From Blautia_A ammoniilytica (GTDB lineage Bacteria; Bacillota; Clostridia; Lachnospirales; Lachnospiraceae): 64,000 nucleotides of DNA. The DNA is taken from NCBI RefSeq assembly GCF_025566965.1, contig NZ_JAOQJL010000011.1, positions 49,569-113,568 on the forward strand, read 5' to 3'. Every line of letters begins with the position of its first letter. Within the stretch, counting starts at the first letter, position 1. Both the position numbers and the translations under genes were made by a program. This document shows positions 19,238 through 28,485 of the stretch, one piece after another. The notes beneath the pieces were generated by a model that worked only from the letters and a program-made list of their open reading frames with translations, did no database searches and was not told the origin of the DNA.

Positions 19238-20114
19238 GGTCTGTGATCAGCAGATAAAGAATCCCCAGGATCACAATGGTACCAGCCATGATTGCCAACA
19301 TCCATCCTGTTCCTACAACTTTCCCAAGAAAGATAGGATTGCAGTCCACGGAATCCCGGATCCCCGCAATTGCCTGTGTGGGGATCCCTTCCTTTTCCAT
19401 TTCCTCAAAAACACCTCTCAGCATATGATTCTTCAACAAAGAAGTCCCATATGTACTTGGAATAAAGGAAAGAACCTTCTGCAATCCGCTTCCAAAATTA
19501 GAAATAGGCATATATGCACCACATATAAATCCATATCCTGCACTTACAATGGTTCCCACAGCTGACATCTGTCCCTGGGTTTTCAAAGGGTAGCAGACAA
19601 TGCTGGATAAAATACTTCCAAACAGGACCAGAAGGATCTCGTCCAAAATCAGCCATAAAACATCTGCCACGCTTAAATACCATCCCATGATGCCAATATA
19701 GCCAAGGCACAATGCCAAAGCCAGCAGATTTACCATTAAGGAATTCAGCACAGTTGAAAAAAAGTAGCCCAGGTAGATCAATGGTCTTTTTACAGGAGAT
19801 ACATTAAAATCCTTTCTTGCACCACTGGCCCGGTCCTGTATCATAGTCAGGTTTACACAAAAGGTTACTGTTACACAGCTGACTGCCAGAAGTCCGGCTG
19901 CAAGCTGTGAAGCTACTGTGCCATCCACTAATTTATCAGAAATCTTAAAGAAATCAGGAAGGGCCGACAGGAAAGAATCTCTGTATATATTAGCAAGAAA
20001 AGTCCCATATAATACGATCAGAATAATCGGAGTGATCAAGGATGAGATCAGCATGCCCTTGTCTCTGAAAAACAGCTTCCTGTTTCGTTTTATTAATGCC
20101 AACGTGGTTTTCAT
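19224..20114 (-). CDS. ABC-2 type exporter permease
   Basis: The protein is 296 residues with about six transmembrane helices. It starts LALIKRNRKLFFRDKGMLIS, followed by SLITPIILIVLYGTFLANIY, the arrangement of ABC-2 (drug or polymer) export permeases. The start overlaps the ATPase stop by ATGA and follows a strong AGGAGGTG. The substrate is unknown. Confidence 0.88.
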   Translation of the reverse strand: MKTTLALIKRNRKLFFRDKGMLISSLITPIILIVLYGTFLANIYRDSFLSALPDFFKISDKLVDGTVASQLAAGLLAVSCVTVTFCVNLTMIQDRASGARKDFNVSPVKRPLIYLGYFFSTVLNSLMVNLLALALCLGYIGIMGWYLSVADVLWLILDEILLVLFGSILSSIVCYPLKTQGQMSAVGTIVSAGYGFICGAYMPISNFGSGLQKVLSFIPSTYGTSLLKNHMLRGVFEEMEKEGIPTQAIAGIRDSVDCNPIFLGKVVGTGWMLAIMAGTIVILGILYLLITDLKKE

Positions 20115-21034
20115 GGATTCTCACCTCCTAATACCTTTCCGGTTACAGCAAGAAATACATCATCCATGCCGCCCTTTACTACTTCATAATCCTGAAACAG
20201 TTCCTGATGCTCTACAATCAGCTTTGTTGCTTCACCGGTGTTCTGTACCTGGATCTGATAACCATCCCGGATTGCCTTATAAGGTTTGCCAAGCTGCCGG
20301 ATCTGTTCTTCTCCTGCTCCATATATAGAAACATAGTCCTGTACATATTGATTTTTCAGCTGATAAGGTGTACCCTCTGCCACAATCTTCCCCTTATCCA
20401 GAATCACTACATAACCTGCAGATGCCGCTTCTTCCATATAGTGTGTTGTAAGAAAAACGGTCATATTCTCTGATACCCGAAGCTTTTCGATAATACTCCA
20501 TATCAGCTTTCTGGTCTGAGGATCCAGTCCTGTGGTAGGCTCATCCAGAATCAATATCTCAGGTTTGTGAAGTAGTGCCCTGGCAATGTCAATTCTTCTT
20601 CGCTGACCGCCGGACAGTTTGCCCACCTGCCGGTTCATAAACCCTTTAAAGTCCAGGATAATGGACAGCTCTTCCAGTCTCTTATCAAATTCCTTACCTG
20701 TAATACCATACAGTGCGGCTCTGCTCTCCAGGTTTTCCCTGACAGTCAGCGGCTTATCCAACACACTGTCCTGAAAAACAACACCTATCATTCTTTTAAT
20801 GTCTCCCGGCTTCTGATCTACTTCGTTGCCGCCGATCTTTACCTCTCCACTGTCCTTTTTCAGCTGCCCGCAGATAATCGAGATCGTGGTACTCTTGCCT
20901 GCTCCATTTACACCAAGAAAAGCAAATAGCTCCCCTTTTCTTACCTGAAAGCTTAGATCATTTACAGCATGTACACTACCGAAGGACTTATTCAGATGCT
21001 GTATTTCTATTACAGGATCCAACTGTTTTTCCAT
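20111..21034 (-). CDS. ABC exporter ATPase (daunorubicin-resistance-like)
   Basis: The protein is 307 residues. It has Walker A GVNGAGKSTT, signature KLSGGQRRRIDIARAL, Walker B ILILDEPTTGLDPQTR and the switch histidine in LTTHYMEEA. The C-terminal extension of about 80 residues ends in GGMDDVFLAVTGK, as in DrrA-type ATPases. It forms a two-gene exporter with the ABC-2 permease. The upstream region to 21196 is AT-rich with no clear gene. Confidence 0.9.
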   Translation of the reverse strand: MEKQLDPVIEIQHLNKSFGSVHAVNDLSFQVRKGELFAFLGVNGAGKSTTISIICGQLKKDSGEVKIGGNEVDQKPGDIKRMIGVVFQDSVLDKPLTVRENLESRAALYGITGKEFDKRLEELSIILDFKGFMNRQVGKLSGGQRRRIDIARALLHKPEILILDEPTTGLDPQTRKLIWSIIEKLRVSENMTVFLTTHYMEEAASAGYVVILDKGKIVAEGTPYQLKNQYVQDYVSIYGAGEEQIRQLGKPYKAIRDGYQIQVQNTGEATKLIVEHQELFQDYEVVKGGMDDVFLAVTGKVLGGENP

Positions 21035-21196
21035 TTTTCATATCTTCCTTTCCACAAACATTCTTTCTTACAGAAAAGATCAAATCTCCTTTTCCACTAT
21101 ACCATAACCAGCATATATAATTCTACCATTCCTCTCAGATTCCCAGTGAATCCAGTGAATATTTGTTTTCCCGTGAACGATATGTTGTGGATTGGG

Positions 21197-21469
21197 CTAT
21201 TCTGAAAATACCTCCATCATAAGCCTGATCCCAACCTTCAATCCTTCCTCAAATGAATTTTTCTCCCATGCACAGCATACACTCCCATGACGAATCATGA
21301 TCTCCTCCCAAAGTGGTATCCTCTCCCCCATATCATCCTCCACCACTCGGTCCATGCCTTCGATTCCTTGCAGCCATTGTTCCAGTTCCTTTTCTTTTGC
21401 CTGCCCGGCTTTCCTGGCAACTGTATTTTCCTTCCACAGGTTATTTTCCGTGTAATGTTCATAGATCAG
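21197..21469 (-). pseudogene. C-terminal fragment of a small DUF6809-like protein cut by the assembly gap
   Basis: About 90 codons are visible before the N-run. The end, FEEGLKVGIRLMMEVFSE, resembles the C-terminus of small Firmicute proteins (DUF6809-like, from memory) found near prophages. The N-terminus lies in the gap, so it may be intact in the real genome. Function is unknown. Confidence 0.4.
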
Positions 21470-21719
21470 NNNNNNNNNNNNNNNNNNNNNNNNNNNNNNN
21501 NNNNNNNNNNNNNNNNNNNNNNNNNNNNNNNNNNNNNNNNNNNNNNNNNNNNNNNNNNNNNNNNNNNNNNNNNNNNNNNNNNNNNNNNNNNNNNNNNNNN
21601 NNNNNNNNNNNNNNNNNNNNNNNNNNNNNNNNNNNNNNNNNNNNNNNNNNNNNNNNNNNNNNNNNNNNNNNNNNNNNNNNNNNNNNNNNNNNNNNNNNNN
21701 NNNNNNNNNNNNNNNNNNN
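21470..21719. other. Assembly gap (250 N)
   Basis: A run of exactly 250 N marks a scaffold join. The sequence just right of it is a 78-base duplicate of 24405-24482, which makes order and orientation here doubtful. Confidence 0.99.
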
Positions 21720-21797
21720 GGCACCATTCCAGGAATCTCCAGATAACCAATATGCTCCATCCAGTTATTTCTCTGAATGATCTTAAGATAGAGCAAT
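21720..21797. repeat. 78-base direct repeat abutting the gap (copy 1)
   Basis: Identical to 24405-24482, where it is a normal internal part of an unknown ORF. Here it is joined to phage tape-measure sequence at its right end and to N at its left. It is probably a chimeric contig end or an illegitimate recombination junction. Confidence 0.9.
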
Positions 21798-22374
21798 ACT
21801 GTGCTGAAAGTGGTTTGCAGTGTATTCAAGATCGGCGTGATAAAGGCGACGATGGCATTCCAGATAGAAGTGATCTTCGTCTGAATAGCTGTCAGTGCTG
21901 CGCCGATCAGGATCTGGATCGCCTGCCAGATGGTCTCAAACAGATATTTGAACGCATCCAGTGCACTCTTTAATGCGGTAAGAGTCGTAGAGAATACAGA
22001 CTTCACACCTTCCCAGATGCTGGAGAAGATTCCTTTTACCGCTTCCCGTGCGCCGCTCCAGTTGCCGGAGAACACATTGGAAAAGACATGAACAGACCCA
22101 GTAAGGTATCCAGAACGACACCACGGCTACGACCGGTCCGGACAGACCACCCAGAACCACACCCAGCTTGCTGAACACACCGCTGGCACTTCCCACATGG
22201 GTGATGAGAAGCCGAACCCTTTGCAAGAGAACTGAACCCCCGCATCGTTTTGTTGACATCCTTAAGACTGGACTGCGTTCCCTTGATTGTTTTGTTTACG
22301 CCTTCCAGTGCTTTGGAGAGCTTCATGGTATCGCCGCCGATCTCAACGGTGATGCCCTGGATTCTGGATGCCAT
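21798..22374 (-). pseudogene. Broken phage tail tape-measure gene (5' part)
   Basis: The start is clear: MASRIQGITVEIGGDTMKLS after GAGGAGG, followed by KALEGVNKTIKGTQSSLKDV, the N-terminus of siphophage tape-measure proteins. The frame then breaks at least twice. One reading frame carries SGVFSKLGVVLGGLSGPVVAV and another the helical REAVKGIFSSIWEGVKSVFS segment and later IWQAIQILIGAALTAI. The 3' part ends at the 78-base repeat. It is a prophage relic or a low-quality assembly of one. Confidence 0.75.
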
Positions 22375-22466
22375 GCGGATGACCACCTCCTCATTTGGGG
22401 TATAAAAGAAGCCCATCTGCATAAAACAGACAGGCAGAAAATAATTTGAAATTTACAATTCTGTCG

Positions 22467-22495
22467 TTGCTAAGTGGCAGAAAGAGAGTTATACT
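22467..22495 (+). promoter_or_regulatory. Promoter for the DUF3791/DUF3990 cassette
   Basis: TTGCTA (22467-22472) and TATACT (22490-22495) are 17 bases apart, about 35 bases before the first start codon of the cassette. Confidence 0.5.
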
Positions 22496-22531
22496 TAAAT
22501 TGAGAAATTGTACTCAAAGGAGGTATGCTCT

Positions 22532-22753
22532 ATGAGTGGATATAATATTGATGTTGCCGATATGCAGTGCTGGGTCTTTCGGATGGCTCAATCCAAATGG
22601 AAAATGTCTCCCAGCGACTGCGCAGAACTGTTTAAGAAATACGACATTCTCGGATTTATTGCTGATTGCTACGACATTCTTCATTTGAATAGCTACGAAT
22701 GCGCTTTGCATGATGTTGAAACCCTGCTCAAGAATCGAGGTGTTACTGTATGA
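22532..22753 (+). CDS. DUF3791 domain protein
   Basis: The protein is 73 residues. The pattern WVFRMAQSKWKMSPSDCAELF then YDILGFIADCYDILHLNSYE fits DUF3791, a small helical family usually encoded beside DUF3990. I use the ATG with AAAGGAGG eight bases upstream, not the earlier in-frame ATG that precedes this site. Its stop overlaps the next start (ATGA), so translation is coupled. It may be an antitoxin or partner for the DUF3990 protein (inference from gene order). Confidence 0.75.
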   Translation: MSGYNIDVADMQCWVFRMAQSKWKMSPSDCAELFKKYDILGFIADCYDILHLNSYECALHDVETLLKNRGVTV

Positions 22754-23331
22754 TAGGACTTGAAGATGGAATGCTGCTCTACCACGGAAGTTATGTCAGT
22801 ATTCCTAACATCGACTTAAGCCGCTGTATGGGTGGTCTCGATTTTGGTCGTGGTTTCTACTTAACCTCATCTTATGAACAAGCATATAACTATGTCCAGC
22901 TTTCTGTTCGCAAGGCAAAACACATCGGTGCTGTTCCAAAAGACTTCGATCCAGCCGACGGACAAATATCCGTCTACAAATTTCACTATGACCCAAACAT
23001 TCTCGCTTACTTTTTTCAAGAACCCAGTATCGAATGGCTGCATTTTGTGGCGGCCAATCGAAAAAAAGACCTCTTTCCACAACTTCTGAAAAAATACAGC
23101 GTAATTGATATCATCGGTGGAAAGATCGCCGACGATCAGACAGCCCGTACCCTTCAGATTTATATCAGCGGTGAAGGTGCTGGTGAGCCTGGGACTCCAA
23201 AAGCAGACAAAGAAACGATTGAAAAGCTTTTACCAAGCCGTCTCAAGGATCAATTTTGTTTCAGAACTCAGGATGCCGTCGAGCATCTTGAATTTATAAG
23301 GAGTGACCGCTATGGCAACATCAAATTGTGA
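22750..23331 (+). CDS. DUF3990 protein, ADP-ribosyltransferase-like
   Basis: The protein is 193 residues. MLLYHGSYVSI near the start and LDFGRGFYLTSSYEQAYNYV around residue 33 resemble the H and Y motifs of the PARP/ART fold (HGS and FGkGfY). The C-terminal DQFCFRTQDAVEHLEF is the family end motif and may carry the third active-site position, with Q rather than E. It has no signal peptide or membrane segment, so it should act in the cytoplasm. It sits between a DUF3791 gene and two small paralogous genes with overlapping frames. A toxin or defence effector that uses NAD is the most attractive reading, but unproven. Confidence 0.75.
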   Translation: MIGLEDGMLLYHGSYVSIPNIDLSRCMGGLDFGRGFYLTSSYEQAYNYVQLSVRKAKHIGAVPKDFDPADGQISVYKFHYDPNILAYFFQEPSIEWLHFVAANRKKDLFPQLLKKYSVIDIIGGKIADDQTARTLQIYISGEGAGEPGTPKADKETIEKLLPSRLKDQFCFRTQDAVEHLEFIRSDRYGNIKL

Positions 23332-23572
23332 TAATGCTATAAACTATAAATCTACAGATTCTCAAAAGGAATGCTGCGCAGTAATTGCAATGCGCGAAGC
23401 TGTAGAAACTCTTGCTGCACGAGAAAAGATTTCTTACGAGGAAGCTCTTCTTCGTTTCACAAGTTCTCGTGCATATGAAGCCCTCTTTGATTTTGACACA
23501 GAGATTTGGAAAGAAGGCTCTGATTATCTGCTGAATCTTTATGACTACTGCACATCAAAAAAGACTGCATAA
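23312..23572 (+). CDS. Small cassette protein, paralogue 1
   Basis: The protein is 86 residues. It aligns over most of its length with the next gene: both have CAV..MR early, then RF.(S)S.AY..L and W.EGSDYL.N near the end. I chose the ATG with AAGGAGTG seven bases upstream; it overlaps the DUF3990 stop by 20 bases, supporting one transcript. I do not recognise a named family. It may be an immunity or modulator protein. Confidence 0.75.
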   Translation: MATSNCDNAINYKSTDSQKECCAVIAMREAVETLAAREKISYEEALLRFTSSRAYEALFDFDTEIWKEGSDYLLNLYDYCTSKKTA

Positions 23573-23599
23573 AAAATAAGTACACTAGGAGGTGGTTTT

Positions 23600-23845
23600 A
23601 TGAACGGGGTTGCCATCGATGATTCACAACGCGAAATGTGCGCTGTTCTCGTTATGCGCACTATGCTCACAGACTACTGTGATGATACCAGTGTTTCCTT
23701 CAACGACGTATTTTTTCGCTTTGTAACCTCTCCCGCATACAAAATGCTATCTGACTATTCCACCGGACTCTGGATGGAGGGGTCCGATTATCTCCGCAAC
23801 ATCTTTGAAGATACCATGAAAACAAACACCTCTCTAAGTTTCTGA
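23600..23845 (+). CDS. Small cassette protein, paralogue 2
   Basis: The protein is 81 residues and homologous to the preceding gene (RFVTSPAYKMLSDYSTGLWM against RFTSSRAYEALFDFDTEIWK). GGAGGTGG lies ten bases before the ATG. The 225 bases after it, up to the convergent unknown gene, contain only a possible 26-codon minus-strand frame (start MFYQFGLINVPNEV) that I do not trust as a gene. Confidence 0.7.
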   Translation: MNGVAIDDSQREMCAVLVMRTMLTDYCDDTSVSFNDVFFRFVTSPAYKMLSDYSTGLWMEGSDYLRNIFEDTMKTNTSLSF

Positions 23846-24070
23846 TATATAGTTCTCCAGTATATCTTTTAACGTACTTATAATGCTACCGTCCTTTCCA
23901 GTCAGGATTTTGTGTCTTAATTATGGTGCATATTCCTGCATATTGTTATACATAATCCTTACCACCAGACGCATCTTATTTTTTGCGGTTTATCGGATGC
24001 CCCATCTTCTCCTTCACTTCATTGGGCACATTGATGAGCCCGAATTGATAAAACATTACGTAAATGTATG

Positions 24071-24979
24071 TCACTCACCCGGATGTCTCCCAATGTCTTT
24101 CAAAATGTCTATCCGCAATGCTTCTTGTTTTGAATTCTCAAATTCTACCATACCCATCAGTAATCCTGCTTTATCAGTTTCAAACGTAAATCCTTTATAA
24201 TCATCTGCCCGATTATTCAATTTTCTGATGTTTCTATTTATTATCCTCATCTGCTCAGCTGATCTTTGCGGATTTCTGGTTGAAGTTATTGAATCCCATG
24301 AAATGTATCCTTTGTTCTCAATTTCCAAAAAGATATTTATAGGTCCTTTGCTGTATAATTCAAAAATATCCTCTTCACTTGTAACTTTGAATGCCTGTGA
24401 TCCGGGCACCATTCCAGGAATCTCCAGATAACCAATATGCTCCATCCAGTTATTTCTCTGAATGATCTTAAGATAGAGCAATTTAAAATAATTCTCTGCT
24501 TTTTCAGGATGCGAAATCATGTCCACAAAATAAGTACAATCATCATTTATGATACAAAGCAGCTGTTTATTGCTTCGATTGTTTTTATTATTCACATTAA
24601 GATTCTCATTTAAGTGCAAATGATATAAATGCCAAGTATATCGCAAAAAATCCACTTTGCCAGGAGCACTTGTTTGGTTGGATAAAAAAGCATTCATATC
24701 CATTCCTTCTTCAAAAGCATTCTTGTACTTCTTTAAGACTTCTACTTCTTTTTCCGAAAGTTCTCCACTGTCAATTTTGGCTTGCAGTTCGTTAGAGTAT
24801 TCCACTCTTCTTTTCAGCATAGGTATCCTTTTATAAAGATAAGAAAAAAAATCAATTATGGTTTTTTCTGGGGCATTTTCGTCTGCTCGATATGTAATTC
24901 CAACCCGATTATAATACTTCATTATTTCAGACTGAATGTCTTCATGTATCTTTCTCGCTAACTCAGTTTTAGCATCCAT
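24071..24979 (-). CDS. Unrecognised 302-residue protein
   Basis: I do not recognise a domain with confidence. The protein is soluble and charged, with no signal peptide. It has a FFSYLYKRIPMLKRR segment near residue 45 and FLRYTWHLYHLHLNEN near residue 115. The latter resembles a His-rich motif in uncharacterised proteins of accessory islands. The C-terminal half ends MVEFENSKQEALRIDILKDI. The start abuts the end of the nucleotidyltransferase gene. Codon use is AT-rich, unlike that neighbour. It contains copy 2 of the 78-base repeat that also flanks the gap. Confidence 0.6.
   Translation of the reverse strand: MDAKTELARKIHEDIQSEIMKYYNRVGITYRADENAPEKTIIDFFSYLYKRIPMLKRRVEYSNELQAKIDSGELSEKEVEVLKKYKNAFEEGMDMNAFLSNQTSAPGKVDFLRYTWHLYHLHLNENLNVNNKNNRSNKQLLCIINDDCTYFVDMISHPEKAENYFKLLYLKIIQRNNWMEHIGYLEIPGMVPGSQAFKVTSEEDIFELYSKGPINIFLEIENKGYISWDSITSTRNPQRSAEQMRIINRNIRKLNNRADDYKGFTFETDKAGLLMGMVEFENSKQEALRIDILKDIGRHPGE
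24405..24482. repeat. 78-base direct repeat (copy 2, native context)
   Basis: Exact match to 21720-21797. It lies inside an intact reading frame and encodes LYLKIIQRNNWMEHIGYLEI and a few more residues, so this is probably the true location. Confidence 0.9.
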
Positions 24980-25881
24980 TACAGATCACTGAACAGGTCA
25001 GCCTTATACGCACCTCTCTCCAGCATCTTCTTGAAGCTGTCCTTTACTGCTGCAACGTCCTCATGGTAGGTCATGCCGTACCAGGTGTCGTTGGTTTTCA
25101 GGACTTTTACTGACATCTTGCCTTCACTTAGCAACTCACCGATGAAAATAGGAATCAGATACTCTGCTTTCAGCGGATTGCCCAGTACTTCGTTCTCAAA
25201 GAACTCTTTGAAACCTTCCTCCAGTACATCCAGGAAATCAGGAGTCAATCCCCACATATTCATGGAAACCAGAGAATCAACATCAATCACTTTTCCGTCT
25301 GCTTCTGCCCCATCCGCTGTCTTTACAATGTTTTTAGTCTCCACAACTTCCGTCAGGTTATTACCCTCATCCATCTTGCAGATACCACGAGTCACACCGC
25401 CATTATCAGACAGGGTATTCTTCAGCACAAAGCCTGCCATGCAGGACTTACCGCCCTTCACCAGATACTCATGGACAGCTTTAAAGCCTTCCTTACCATA
25501 GTAATCATCTGCATTAATGACAATAAATGGTGTATTAAGAACCTTCTTTGCAGCAAGCACAGCCTGTCCAGTTCCCCACGGCTTCGTACGGCCTTCTGGC
25601 AGAGTTCCCGGGATATCGTTAATATCCTGGAAAGCGTAGTCTACAGTTACATTGTGAGATGAACAAATGGAGGCAATGCGATCGCCGATCACCTCTTTGA
25701 ACTCTTTCTCGATATCCTTGCGGATGATAAACACTACATGGTTGAAACCTGCTTCAATCGCATCATGGATCGAGTAGTCCATGATGATATGACCAGCATC
25801 ATCCACTGGCTCCAACTGTTTGATTCCTGTTCCGAAGCGGCTACCGATACCAGCAGCCATGATAAGTAATGTTGTTTTCAT
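24979..25881 (-). CDS. Sugar-phosphate nucleotidyltransferase-like protein
   Basis: This protein of about 300 residues starts MKTTLLIMAAGIGSRFG, then KQLEPVDDAGHIIMDYSIHD, the activation loop of NTP transferases. VINADDYYGKEGF carries the metal aspartates. It would activate a sugar or choline-type phosphate for capsule assembly. The ATG chosen has AAAGGAGT upstream; an earlier in-frame start lacks one. It ends the long capsule transcript on this side. The family is widespread and often annotated only as nucleotidyltransferase, so the substrate is open. Confidence 0.85.
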   Translation of the reverse strand: MKTTLLIMAAGIGSRFGTGIKQLEPVDDAGHIIMDYSIHDAIEAGFNHVVFIIRKDIEKEFKEVIGDRIASICSSHNVTVDYAFQDINDIPGTLPEGRTKPWGTGQAVLAAKKVLNTPFIVINADDYYGKEGFKAVHEYLVKGGKSCMAGFVLKNTLSDNGGVTRGICKMDEGNNLTEVVETKNIVKTADGAEADGKVIDVDSLVSMNMWGLTPDFLDVLEEGFKEFFENEVLGNPLKAEYLIPIFIGELLSEGKMSVKVLKTNDTWYGMTYHEDVAAVKDSFKKMLERGAYKADLFSDL

Positions 25882-25986
25882 TTTGTTTACACTCCTTTGA
25901 AATTTCAAAAATCCGTTTATTCTCTTTAGTCTAAGCATTCAATCTGACTCGTTGTCACTTGAAATGCTTTTTGCGAGTGTCACACG

Positions 25987-27018
25987 CTAGTAACAAATGA
26001 AGATCTTTTGACTAATATTAATTATGTCACCTAGCATTTTCAATGCAGCTTTTCTAAAAGGTCTCAATATCCATTGTGCCAGTACGTCGATTGACATACA
26101 ACCAACCATTGCGATAAATGCAACAACAATATTTACTAAGGGCCAACACCATTCTTTTTCATATATGCTATAGTCAAAAACAACTTTTTGCATAATTTGC
26201 CGAAATGCACCTTCAAAAAGATACACTGCAAACACATGCTTTGCAACTCTATTAATGAAATCCGAATGAAGTTCAACCTTCATAAAAAACATCATCAAAG
26301 TTACTGCTTCTATTACAATAAAAATACTACAGTCCCTTGCAAAAGGAATATGTGGTTTCCCTCCTGTAGCAATGCTGATTAAAGAATTCAAAAAAACATT
26401 TAATACCGTCGTTGCTATCATAATCTTTAAAAGGAATTTCTTATCAAACCGTTCGCACAAATTGTATTTTCTTATATATGAACCCAGAAAATACAAAAGA
26501 AGCATATTTATAACATTCTTGCCCCCCGAAAGAACGCTGTAATATATTACAGTAGGTGCAACAAGAAACACAGCTGACATAAGCAGCAGTAGTTGTCTAT
26601 ATTGCAATTCACTCATCGAATCAATTGCTCTATTGATATATGGAGAGAAAATCATCAATAATATGTAACAAGAAATAAACCAATAGCAATTCGTTGAAAC
26701 AGGAATAAAAGCTTTGATTATGCTTAATATAGACGTTTTGCCAACGTAGAGTCCCACTAATGCACTTAAAACTGCATAAAGAATCACTGTTGATTCCAAC
26801 TCAATCAACTTTTGAGTGCTTCGTCTTATTCCGAAGTATCCTGATATTAAAACAAAAATCGAAACTCCGGCATTAAAGATGCCATTTTCAATCTGTGTCC
26901 AAGCAAATCCAGTTCCTGAACCATGCTCCATTACCGCCCCATTCGTATGCATGATTACAATTCCTAGCATCGCCAGGATTCTAAGCATTTCAATGCTTGA
27001 ATTTCGTTCTTTCTTCAT
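25987..27018 (-). CDS. Acyltransferase family 3 membrane protein (capsule O-acylation)
   Basis: This protein of about 343 residues has ten or so hydrophobic segments. The family start NSSIEMLRILAMLGIVIMHT places the catalytic histidine in helix 1, and VSIFVLISGYFGI follows. It is expected to acetylate sugars at the membrane using acetyl-CoA. The ATG with AGAGGAAT upstream is preferred over one 24 bases earlier. It lies after the flippase gene in the capsule operon. Confidence 0.85.
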   Translation of the reverse strand: MKKERNSSIEMLRILAMLGIVIMHTNGAVMEHGSGTGFAWTQIENGIFNAGVSIFVLISGYFGIRRSTQKLIELESTVILYAVLSALVGLYVGKTSILSIIKAFIPVSTNCYWFISCYILLMIFSPYINRAIDSMSELQYRQLLLLMSAVFLVAPTVIYYSVLSGGKNVINMLLLYFLGSYIRKYNLCERFDKKFLLKIMIATTVLNVFLNSLISIATGGKPHIPFARDCSIFIVIEAVTLMMFFMKVELHSDFINRVAKHVFAVYLFEGAFRQIMQKVVFDYSIYEKEWCWPLVNIVVAFIAMVGCMSIDVLAQWILRPFRKAALKMLGDIINISQKIFICY

Positions 27019-27047
27019 ACATTCCTCTCTACCAAACGCCATTTTTA

Positions 27048-28460
27048 TTATCTGCTCTTCACACGTGACAGCACTTTCCTCGCAACTCCTGTTAATTCTT
27101 TAAAATATAATACAAAGACAGCAACTACAAAGCCGATTTGAATCAGGTACCCACTCCAGTTATAGCTATAAAACACTAGGAGTGTAGCTTGTAGATACAG
27201 CAACACATAACTCAAAGCATCTCTAATCAGGCTGATATCTAGTTTCATCTGACGGGTTACTTTATAGAGTCTCAATACCCAAATCAGCATATACGACAAT
27301 GATGTTGCAATGGCAGCCCCTAAAGGTCCGCAAGCATATACAAAAGCTACATTCATAACCGTGTTGGCTGCTGCACCAATCAAAATCGTGTTTCCAAATG
27401 CCTTCGATTCTTTTGCCGCTGAGAAAATCCCTCCCAAAAGTTGAACCAGTGCACCAAATACTACTGAAATCATCAGGAAAGGAGCATACTTCCATGCTTC
27501 ATAAAAGTCTGTTCCGAAAAGGATCTTAGCGATAACCTTATCAAATAGAATCAAGCCTGCACATGTAATCACCATACACATGTTGTACGCCTTATAGATT
27601 GTGCTATAAAACTCACTGCTGTCCTGGTCGTATTCCTTTACAGCTGATATTGTCCATGCCTGATTAAATATCTGCTGAAACATCGAAAGAAGCGATGGGA
27701 TTTTATATGCCACTGAATACACACCATTGGCAGCAAGGCCACAAATCCATGTTACGATATAGCGATCAGAGACATTATTAATCCACCATCCGATATTGCC
27801 AAGTCCCATTGGTACACTGTAGGCAACCATTTCTTTTTTCAAAGGCCGATTTTCTGGTTTCCAACTAATGACTTTCCAAATTTTCAGCTTAATTAGCAAA
27901 TACAAGTCTGTGCTTGCAAATGACAAACAATTGGCAACAAAATATCCAACAAGCCCCCACTTAAATACCAACAAAAAAAGAACATTTAATGTAAGCATTG
28001 AAACAGAACCGATAATTCCTCCAATGGCAACATCTGATACCTTTTCGATTCCGCGCGCATAATTATTGAAAACATCCGACATCAGGCTTGTAACAAAATA
28101 TAAAACAAAGAACTGTGGGTACAATGTCAAGGTTTTTATTATGGAAAAACACTGATTAACACCCACCAGTAAGATGCACAGAACACATGCGGCAATATAC
28201 CGTCTGACACCAACCATAAAGACTTCACGCTTATCATAGGTTTCATCCAGTGAGAAGCGCATAATTCCATCTGCAATATTCAATGACAAAACTGGAACAA
28301 TCAAAAAGAGCGTAGTTTGATAGATATCATATGTTCCATATGCTTCTGTTGATAAAATATTTGTATATAGCGGAACCATTAGAAATGATAATATTTTGGT
28401 TCCAAAACTGGCCAATGTCATTATGCCAACATTTTTTAAGAGGTATTTATATTTTTCCAT
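27048..28460 (-). CDS. Wzx-type polysaccharide flippase
   Basis: The protein is 470 residues with about 12-14 transmembrane helices. It begins KNVGIMTLASFGTKILSFLM, followed by VPLYTNILSTEAYGTYDIYQ, the signature of oligosaccharide flippases in the MOP superfamily. It should move lipid-linked repeat units across the membrane. AGGAAG precedes the ATG. It follows the Wzy-like gene, as expected in Wzx/Wzy-dependent loci. Confidence 0.92.
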   Translation of the reverse strand: MEKYKYLLKNVGIMTLASFGTKILSFLMVPLYTNILSTEAYGTYDIYQTTLFLIVPVLSLNIADGIMRFSLDETYDKREVFMVGVRRYIAACVLCILLVGVNQCFSIIKTLTLYPQFFVLYFVTSLMSDVFNNYARGIEKVSDVAIGGIIGSVSMLTLNVLFLLVFKWGLVGYFVANCLSFASTDLYLLIKLKIWKVISWKPENRPLKKEMVAYSVPMGLGNIGWWINNVSDRYIVTWICGLAANGVYSVAYKIPSLLSMFQQIFNQAWTISAVKEYDQDSSEFYSTIYKAYNMCMVITCAGLILFDKVIAKILFGTDFYEAWKYAPFLMISVVFGALVQLLGGIFSAAKESKAFGNTILIGAAANTVMNVAFVYACGPLGAAIATSLSYMLIWVLRLYKVTRQMKLDISLIRDALSYVLLYLQATLLVFYSYNWSGYLIQIGFVVAVFVLYFKELTGVARKVLSRVKSR

Positions 28461-28485
28461 AATCTTCCTGTACGATATTTTTACT

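Noticed and set aside
23883..24200. Plus-strand open frame of 105 codons after the cassette
   Set aside because: It has no ribosome site, runs antisense into the unknown 302-residue gene and shows no recognisable features.
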